Part shown: positions 4,817 through 9,065 of the stretch, piece after piece
Position numbering within the stretch: position 1 is the first letter of the stretch
Layout of the letters: every line of letters starts with the position of its first letter
Assembly: GCA_017632155.1 (NCBI GenBank)
Contig: JAGBRZ010000181.1
Coordinates: 1-9,065, forward strand
Length of the DNA: 9,065 nucleotides
Direction of reading: 5' to 3'
Source: Clostridia bacterium
GTDB taxonomy: Bacteria; Bacillota_A; Clostridia; Oscillospirales; CAG-272
The notes under the pieces: generated by a model
What the model saw: only the letters and a program-made list of their open reading frames with translations
Database searches by the model: none
What the model was told of the DNA's origin: nothing
Translations under genes and position numbers: made by a program

Positions 4817-5497
4817 GTGGCGGCACAACGAGATTTCAAAGGCGTATGGATACCCAAAGAAGTGTGGTTAGACACGCGCTTGAATATGCTGGAGAAGGGA
4901 ATCTTGGCAGAGATCGACAGCTTGGACTTTCAGGAAGAAGGCTGCTTCGCAAGCAACAAATTTATCGCAGAGTTTTGCCAATGCAGCGAAACGAAGGTCT
5001 CGACGGCGATCTCAAAGCTCGTTGAAATCGGTTATATCCGAGTGCAGAGCTTCGACGGAAGGAAGCGAATTTTGAAAAGCTGCCTTTCAAATTCTGAAAG
5101 TCCGCCTTTCAAAAACCGTAAGGCAGACTCTCAAAGTTTAAAACATAATAATACAACTAATAAAATAATTAATAATAAATCTATTAAAGAAAAAGAAAGT
5201 ATAAAAGAAAAAGAACAAACGCGTTCGCGTTTTGTTCCTCCCACACTTGACGAGGTCAGGGCTTATTGCTTGGAACGGAAAAACAGCGTAGACGCGGAAC
5301 GGTTCGTGAATTATTACACAAGCAACGGCTGGCACGTCGGCAAGAAGAAGATGGTCGACTGGAAAGCTACCGTTCGCACGTGGGAGAGCAACGGCTACAG
5401 CCAACAGAAGCCACAGCATGAGGAACGTAAGCCTGAGATCACTGAGGAAGCGAAGCTCGCTTATCTACGGGCATTGAGAGGGGAGACAGGCACATGA
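4817..5497 (+). CDS. Phage replication organiser with N-terminal winged helix
   Basis: A 226-residue replication initiator of the phage organiser (lambda O-like) class. The N-terminal half (about 5-88) is a winged HTH: FKGVWIPKEVWLD opening, FASNKFIAEFCQCSETKVST recognition region (44-63) and the IGYIRV wing. A Ser/Asn/Lys/Glu linker (90-136) follows, then a C-terminal domain (139-193, FVPPTLDEVRAYCLERKNS and VDWKATVRTWE) of the kind that contacts the helicase loader in such systems. It starts with GTG at 4817-4819 after AAGGAGGG. The gene for the helicase loader overlaps its stop (ATGA), which supports the role. The linker-coding DNA is unusually AT-rich compared with its neighbours and holds repeats and a dyad that look like the origin. 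Confidence 0.85.
   Translation: MAAQRDFKGVWIPKEVWLDTRLNMLEKGILAEIDSLDFQEEGCFASNKFIAEFCQCSETKVSTAISKLVEIGYIRVQSFDGRKRILKSCLSNSESPPFKNRKADSQSLKHNNTTNKIINNKSIKEKESIKEKEQTRSRFVPPTLDEVRAYCLERKNSVDAERFVNYYTSNGWHVGKKKMVDWKATVRTWESNGYSQQKPQHEERKPEITEEAKLAYLRALRGETGT
5078..5237. other. Candidate replication origin inside the organiser gene
   Basis: Three related repeats start at 5084, 5106 and 5128 (CTTTCAAA, CTTTCAAA, CTCTCAAA), spaced exactly 22 bp, about two helical turns; around the first two, 15 of 22 positions agree. Next is an AT-rich tract (5137-5212) with roughly one G or C in ten bases. It ends in a dyad: GAACAAACGCG (5213-5223) and CGCGTTTTGTTC (5226-5237), complementary apart from one bulged T. 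Repeats, melting tract and stem inside an initiator gene match the lambda-type origin plan. Confidence 0.6.
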
Positions 5498-6330
5498 TGC
5501 ACGAAGCACTCGGTGCGATCATTGCAAAGGCAGAATCACACATCCGCGCAGAAGAGGGCGACTACATCGGCGACGATGGCTATCTCTACTGCGGCAAATG
5601 CAAAACGCGGAAGCAGCGCTTCTTCGATGCCGGAGTTATTCAGCGCAAGGTGATGTGCCTTTGCAAATGCGAGGCAGAACGCTTGCAGCGCGAGGAAGAA
5701 GAGCGCGAGCGCAGAGCGCTGGCGGAGAAGATCGCACGTTACCGCATGGAAGGGCTGCCGGAGCAGAAGATGCACGACTGGACGTTTGCCAACACGGACG
5801 GCTCCAACGCCAAACTGATGGCAGGGCTGAAGCGGTACGCGGACAACTTCGACGAGTTTTACAAGCTCGGCAAGGGGCTGATCCTCTGCGGAACGGTCGG
5901 CACAGGCAAGACCTACGGCGCAGCGTGTATCGCCAATGCGCTGATCGACAAAGGGATTCGGGCGAAGATGACCAAGGTCGAGTGGATCGCCAATGCGGTG
6001 CTTGATATACAGCGCGGCAAGCAGGAATACCTTGACAGCTTCCGGCATTATCCCCTGCTGATACTGGACGACATTGCGGCAGAGCGTGACACGGCATACA
6101 TGCAGGAGATCGTGTACAACGTGATCGACGGACGGTATACGGCAGGGCGACCGCTGATAGCGACGACTAACCTGACACCAGAGCAGCTCATGCAGCCGAA
6201 GAACATCGGCGAGAAGCGCATATACAGCCGCATCTTGGAGATGTGTGTGCCGGTCGAGGTGGTCGGCGAGGACAAGAGATTTAGTAAAGCAAGTGATAAC
6301 TTGCGGATTAAACAAAGCCTTGGGCTTTAG
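5494..6330 (+). CDS. DnaC-like helicase loader ATPase
   Basis: A 278-residue AAA+ ATPase of the DnaC/IstB-like family that should load the replicative helicase onto the phage origin with the upstream organiser protein. The N-terminus has a four-Cys metal-binding pattern, YCGKC (Cys33, Cys36) and CLCKC (Cys55, Cys57 or Cys59), followed by a charged helix (60-85). The ATPase part shows Walker A GTVGTGKT (133-140), Walker B LLILDD (188-193), sensor 1 IATTN (222-226) and a likely arginine finger in YSRILEM (Arg246). All motifs are intact. Its ATG overlaps the organiser's stop (ATGA), so the two are translated together, in keeping with a shared complex. The SSB gene follows nine bases later with a strong AGGAGG. 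Confidence 0.92.
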   Translation: MMHEALGAIIAKAESHIRAEEGDYIGDDGYLYCGKCKTRKQRFFDAGVIQRKVMCLCKCEAERLQREEEERERRALAEKIARYRMEGLPEQKMHDWTFANTDGSNAKLMAGLKRYADNFDEFYKLGKGLILCGTVGTGKTYGAACIANALIDKGIRAKMTKVEWIANAVLDIQRGKQEYLDSFRHYPLLILDDIAAERDTAYMQEIVYNVIDGRYTAGRPLIATTNLTPEQLMQPKNIGEKRIYSRILEMCVPVEVVGEDKRFSKASDNLRIKQSLGL

Positions 6331-6339
6331 GAGGAGTTT

Positions 6340-6750
6340 ATGCTTAACAGAATCACAATTCAGGGACGCCTGACAAAAGAGCCGGAGCTGAAGCATACGC
6401 CGACAGGCACTGCGGTTACGAGCTTTGACATCGCCTGCGAGCGCGACTTCAAGCAGGACGGTCAGAAAGTGACCGACTTCGTCACCGTTGTCGCGTGGAG
6501 AAACACCGCCGACTTCGTGGCGCGGTACATCGGCAAGGGCAGACTGGTTGTCGTGGACGGCAGATTGCAGATGCGGAGCTGGACGGACAACAACGGCAAC
6601 AAGCGCGTGAGTGCGGAGATCGTCGCGGATAACGTCTATCCCTGCGACAGAGCGCAGGAGAACGGCGGAACGGTGGCACAGAGTGCGCCAGCGGCTGAAC
6701 CTGTGGCGTTCGAGGAATACGACGGGGCGGACGAGGACTTGCCGTTCTGA
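6340..6750 (+). CDS. ssb: Single-stranded DNA-binding protein
   Basis: A 136-residue SSB with an OB fold over residues 1-104: LNRITIQGRLTKEPELKHTP start, VTSFDIACERDF strand and TDFVTVVAWRNTADFVARYI block. Then comes a short Gly/Ala/Pro linker and the acidic tip DEDLPF (131-136), the motif that recruits SSB partner proteins. It coats single-stranded DNA during phage replication and recombination. It has a strong ribosome binding site (AGGAGGAG) and its stop overlaps the RusA start by one base. The linker is shorter than in most chromosomal SSBs, as is usual for phage versions. Confidence 0.97.
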   Translation: MLNRITIQGRLTKEPELKHTPTGTAVTSFDIACERDFKQDGQKVTDFVTVVAWRNTADFVARYIGKGRLVVVDGRLQMRSWTDNNGNKRVSAEIVADNVYPCDRAQENGGTVAQSAPAAEPVAFEEYDGADEDLPF

Positions 6751-7121
6751 TGCGGATCGTAGTAAACCACCTTCCACCAAGCAACAACCGTTTCATGGGC
6801 AACAGCCGCAACTTCAACGAGTACCGGCGGCTCAAAGAGCAATGGCAGTGGCTGATACGTGCGGCGGTTACGGAGAAGCCCAGCAAGCCGATAGATCGGG
6901 CGGTAGTACACATACGGTACTACTTCCCCGACCGTCGGCGGCGAGACCCGGACAACTACAGCGGCAAGATGCTGCTGGATCCTCTGGTGCGTGAGGGCAT
7001 CCTGAAGGACGACAGCTTCGCAAACGTGGAGCTGCGGTTGTCTGCGGCGGTGGATAAGAGCAGACCACGGACGGAGATCACGATCACACCGATCACAGGA
7101 GAAAAGGAGAGATCGCCGTGA
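6750..7121 (+). CDS. rusA: RusA-like Holliday junction resolvase
   Basis: A 123-residue RusA-family endonuclease, which cuts four-way junctions symmetrically as a dimer. The acidic catalytic set is visible: RRRRDPDNYSGKMLLDPLV with Asp66, Asp68 and Asp77, then GILKDDSF with Asp87 and Asp88; Lys73 is a likely partner. The LPPSNNRFMGNSR opening and the KSRPRTEITITPI end are also typical of the family. The start codon overlaps the SSB stop (TGATG) and there is no strong ribosome binding site, so translation probably depends on coupling. It closes the recombination set. The radical SAM gene overlaps its stop by four bases (GTGA). Confidence 0.93.
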   Translation: MRIVVNHLPPSNNRFMGNSRNFNEYRRLKEQWQWLIRAAVTEKPSKPIDRAVVHIRYYFPDRRRRDPDNYSGKMLLDPLVREGILKDDSFANVELRLSAAVDKSRPRTEITITPITGEKERSP

Positions 7122-8029
7122 AAATCGGCTTGATAGACGTTGACAACGCTCACAAGACGCCGAAGTATCCAAACCTCGCGCTTATGAAGTTGTCAGCATA
7201 TCTCAAACAGCAAGGGCATGATGTGGATTGGTGGTGGGCGTTTGACCAGTACGACCGTATCTACATGAGTAAGGTGTTTGACGAGACCTATACGCCCGAT
7301 ATCCCAGAGCCCGTGAACGGCAAGGAAATCATCAAGGGCGGAACAGGGTATGGACTCGACAACAAGCTGCCCGACGAGGTAGAGCACGTCTACCCGGATT
7401 ATTCGCTTTACCCAACGCTGACCAAAGACACGGCATACGGATTTCTTACGCGAGGGTGTCCGCGTGGGTGTCACTTCTGCATAGTGGCAGACAAAGAGGG
7501 GCGGCGCTCCGTAAAGGTTGCCGATCTGTCGGAGTTTTGGCGAGGGCAAAAAAACATCGTGCTCATGGATGCCAACATCTTGGCGTACAAGGGACACATG
7601 GAACTGTTGGAGCAGCTTGCGGACAGTAAGGCAAGGGTAGACATTAACCAAGGCATTGATGCAAGGCTGCTCACAGAGAAAAACATCGAAGCGATCAACC
7701 ACATCAAAATCAAAGAGATACACTTCGCGTGGGATTATATGCGCGAGGAAAAGGCGGTTCTGCGCGGACTGAACCTTTACAGGGAAATGGCGGCGAGAAA
7801 GCCGCATGGATTCTTTGGAGCGGTGTATGTGCTTGTCAATTACGACACGACGATGGAGGAAAACCTATACCGAATCTACACGCTACGAGACATGGGCTAT
7901 GAGCCATATGTAATGGTCTATGACAAACCAAACGCGCCGCAAGATGTGCGAAGGTTGCAACGTTGGTGTAACAACCGCTACGTTTTTAGAACGGTTCCCG
8001 ACTTCAAGGACTACGGCAAACGGAGGTAG
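7118..8029 (+). CDS. Radical SAM enzyme of unknown substrate
   Basis: A 303-residue radical SAM protein. The 4Fe-4S motif CxxxCxxC is RGCPRGCHFC (Cys114, Cys118, Cys121). The N-terminus (1-95) resembles the Rossmann-like B12-binding domain of many radical SAM enzymes (MKIGLIDVDNAHKTPKYPNL, LMKLSAYLKQQGHDVDWWWA), but the usual DxHxxG cobalamin motif is not seen. The remaining TIM-barrel part includes NIVLMDANIL (146-155), the DINQGIDARLL strand (175-185) and GFFGAVYVLVN (231-241). There is no C-terminal TRAM domain or second Cys cluster. The substrate cannot be read from sequence. GTG start at 7118-7120 with AAGGAGAG upstream overlaps the rusA stop, so it is a built-in operon member. Modification of DNA, nucleotides, RNA or a protein are all possible. 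Confidence 0.85.
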   Translation: MKIGLIDVDNAHKTPKYPNLALMKLSAYLKQQGHDVDWWWAFDQYDRIYMSKVFDETYTPDIPEPVNGKEIIKGGTGYGLDNKLPDEVEHVYPDYSLYPTLTKDTAYGFLTRGCPRGCHFCIVADKEGRRSVKVADLSEFWRGQKNIVLMDANILAYKGHMELLEQLADSKARVDINQGIDARLLTEKNIEAINHIKIKEIHFAWDYMREEKAVLRGLNLYREMAARKPHGFFGAVYVLVNYDTTMEENLYRIYTLRDMGYEPYVMVYDKPNAPQDVRRLQRWCNNRYVFRTVPDFKDYGKRR

Positions 8030-8032
8030 GGC

Positions 8033-8254
8033 ATGACCAAACACGATCCAAGCATACCGTGCTACGGCTGCACCGAGCGCAACGAGATATGCCACACCAA
8101 GGCATACGGCTGTGAGCGGTGGGCGAAGTATCAAGAGGTGCACCAAGCCGATCTGCGAGCGAGGGAAGCCAAGTTTGAGAGGGACTTGGACTACATGAGT
8201 TATAAGGGCGACAGGATCGCCAAGAAAAAACGCAGGAAGAACAGACCTGCATAA
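8033..8254 (+). CDS. Small Cys-rich (zinc-binding type) phage protein
   Basis: A 73-residue protein with a compact Cys/His cluster at its N-terminus: Cys10, Cys13, Cys20, His21, Cys27 (CYGCTERNEICHTKAYGCER), followed by a charged helix and a very basic end (AKKKRRKNRPA). Short proteins with this CxxC...CH...C arrangement are common in the early and middle regions of Bacillota phages, with no known function. The metal-binding head and basic tail would suit nucleic acid or protein binding. Ribosome binding site GGAGG lies before ATG 8033-8035, three bases after the radical SAM stop. Confidence 0.78.
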   Translation: MTKHDPSIPCYGCTERNEICHTKAYGCERWAKYQEVHQADLRAREAKFERDLDYMSYKGDRIAKKKRRKNRPA

Positions 8255-8266
8255 GGAGGAACGAAC

Positions 8267-8659
8267 ATGGGAAGACGTGTAAAACTGACACAGGGGCAAA
8301 AAGAGGAAATCGTTGCGCTGTATCGTCAAGGGATGGCTGTAAAAGAGATCGCGGAAGCATACGGCATTGACCAATCATACGTGAGCCATTTGGGTCACAA
8401 GGAGGGCATTCGCCGCAGGCGCGAATACACGAAGAATCCAACAGGTGCGCCTGACAAGAAGTGTCCGCACTGTAAGGCGAAGAACCCTGCGAAAGCGCGG
8501 TACTGTATGTACTGCGGCAAGGACATTCGCGACAAGCGGCAGATATTGTGCGAAAAGGTTGAGGCGCTGCGAGCGATGACAGCGTTGCTGCCAGAGAGCG
8601 TATCGGGCGAGGCTGACGAGATCACGCGTGACGTGCTGGCGTACTTGAAGGAGGTGTGA
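8267..8659 (+). CDS. HTH protein with zinc ribbon, probable phage regulator
   Basis: A 130-residue protein combining two small domains. Residues 6-50 form a helix-turn-helix of the Hin-recombinase/transposase type (LTQGQKEEIVALYRQGMAVK then EIAEAYGIDQSYVSHLGHKE). Residues 64-90 form a zinc ribbon, CPHC (Cys66, Cys69) and CMYC (Cys80, Cys83). The C-terminal 40 residues are helical (LCEKVEALRAMTALLPESVS, then a second helix). There is no nuclease or recombinase domain, so a DNA-binding regulator is more likely than a transposase; control of later phage genes is a reasonable but untested idea. ATG 8267 has AAGGAGG ahead of it, and the next gene starts two bases after its stop. Confidence 0.75.
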   Translation: MGRRVKLTQGQKEEIVALYRQGMAVKEIAEAYGIDQSYVSHLGHKEGIRRRREYTKNPTGAPDKKCPHCKAKNPAKARYCMYCGKDIRDKRQILCEKVEALRAMTALLPESVSGEADEITRDVLAYLKEV

Positions 8660-8660
8660 T

Positions 8661-8966
8661 ATGGGCAATGCGTTTTTAGCGCGACAGCAGGAGAAGCTCG
8701 ACGCAGCATACCATCAGGGCATGCTGGACGGAGCAGATCGGATGCTGTGGCTTTCAATCGTAACGTGCAACAACGTGTTCGGTGCCGGTGAGAAGGGCAT
8801 TGAGCGGTATCTGACGAACCTGCAAGCTGTCGCAGACGAGTTTTCGGATACCTACGACATTGATCCCGACCTTGCGATTGAGCGCCTGCGCCGCAGATGC
8901 GAGAAGATCATGGGGTGCTCGGTCAAGAGGGTAGAGGTAAACAAAGGGAGGAAGAAGCATGGATAA
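8661..8966 (+). CDS. 101-aa phage protein, unknown function
   Basis: A 101-residue soluble, mainly helical protein that starts GNAFLARQQEKLDAAYHQGM and contains MLWLSIVTCNNVFGAGEKGI (28-47) and a Leu/Arg-rich helix (IERLRRRCEKIM, 73-84), ending in a basic tail (NKGRKKHG). It has a strong ribosome binding site (AAGGAGGTG) before ATG 8661. The opening block, with spaced Gln, Tyr and Gly residues, recalls short phage proteins that occur beside HTH regulators and packaging genes, but I do not recognise the family. Its last eight bases overlap the next start, so the operon continues. Confidence 0.72.
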   Translation: MGNAFLARQQEKLDAAYHQGMLDGADRMLWLSIVTCNNVFGAGEKGIERYLTNLQAVADEFSDTYDIDPDLAIERLRRRCEKIMGCSVKRVEVNKGRKKHG

Positions 8967-9065
8967 ACACACTTGCCAAGAATGCGTACACTTTTCTATG
9001 TGTTACCTCCTTGAACACTACGGCATGGGAACTGACGAGACTTGTGATTGTTTCAAAAACGCCGC
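8959..9065 (+). CDS. Small Cys-rich protein, 5' part only
   Basis: An ORF starts at ATG 8959-8961, eight bases inside the previous gene, with GGGAGGAAG upstream, and runs off the right edge after 35 codons. The visible part has Cys6, Cys9, Cys15 and then CDC (Cys29, Cys31), the spacing of a small zinc-binding phage protein. It is the third Cys-cluster protein in a row of four genes. Nothing more can be said without the rest. Confidence 0.65.
   Translation, partial: MDKHTCQECVHFSMCYLLEHYGMGTDETCDCFKNA

Noticed and set aside
5536..6780. 414-codon minus-strand ORF
   Set aside because: It lies antisense to the helicase loader and SSB genes, whose motifs are unmistakable; its His/Arg/Val-rich product is typical of an antisense shadow in GC-rich coding DNA.
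7193..7807. 204-codon minus-strand ORF
   Set aside because: Antisense to the radical SAM gene, with no domain and no convincing ribosome binding site.

Overview
The window looks like the integration, lysogeny-control and early replication/recombination end of a temperate tailed phage of a Gram-positive-type (Bacillota) host, seen either as an integrated prophage or as a free or circularised phage genome. Evidence for this is the set of gene families (large serine recombinase, CI/Cro-type switch, Gam-like protein, Orf/HNH protein, HTH replication organiser, DnaC-type loader, SSB, RusA), the strong AGGAGG-type ribosome binding sites, and the tightly packed, often overlapping genes. Coding base composition is moderately GC-rich. 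A Negativicutes host is only a guess; nothing in the window fixes the genus.

Layout: (1) 2-142 is the 3' end of an unidentified gene with a Gly-rich tail, closed by a clean intrinsic terminator. (2) 177-279 is non-coding and holds a TGGTATAAT -10 element and a 50-bp imperfect dyad that is the best candidate attachment site. (3) On the minus strand come the large serine recombinase (280-1692) and a short CI-like repressor (1879-2208). Between and partly under them, on the plus strand, is a 40-codon ORF whose peptide resembles the repressor's own C-terminus; the DNA there is a roughly 97-bp imperfect palindrome. (4) 2209-2367 is the divergent switch region, with a repressor promoter, a rightward promoter and operator-like 19-bp dyads. 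(5) From 2368 to the right edge all genes are on the plus strand and behave as one early operon: Cro-like DUF739 protein, a 43-aa protein, a two-helix membrane protein, Gam-like protein, a candidate annealing protein with a zinc ribbon, Orf/HNH protein, HTH replication organiser, DnaC-like helicase loader, SSB, RusA resolvase, a radical SAM enzyme, and a run of small Cys-rich proteins, one with an HTH. I found no intrinsic terminator, tRNA, rRNA or CRISPR array in this operon.

How it works together (inference from families): repressor and Cro-like protein compete at the switch; when the rightward promoter is active the operon makes proteins that protect, anneal, coat and resolve DNA (Gam, annealing candidate, Orf/HNH, SSB, RusA) and start replication (organiser plus helicase loader). 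The organiser gene appears to contain the origin itself: three 22-bp-spaced repeats, an AT-rich tract and a dyad. The least conventional items are the mirror-like ORF/repressor tail palindrome, two operators that keep their dyad through compensating base changes, and the radical SAM enzyme translationally coupled to RusA.
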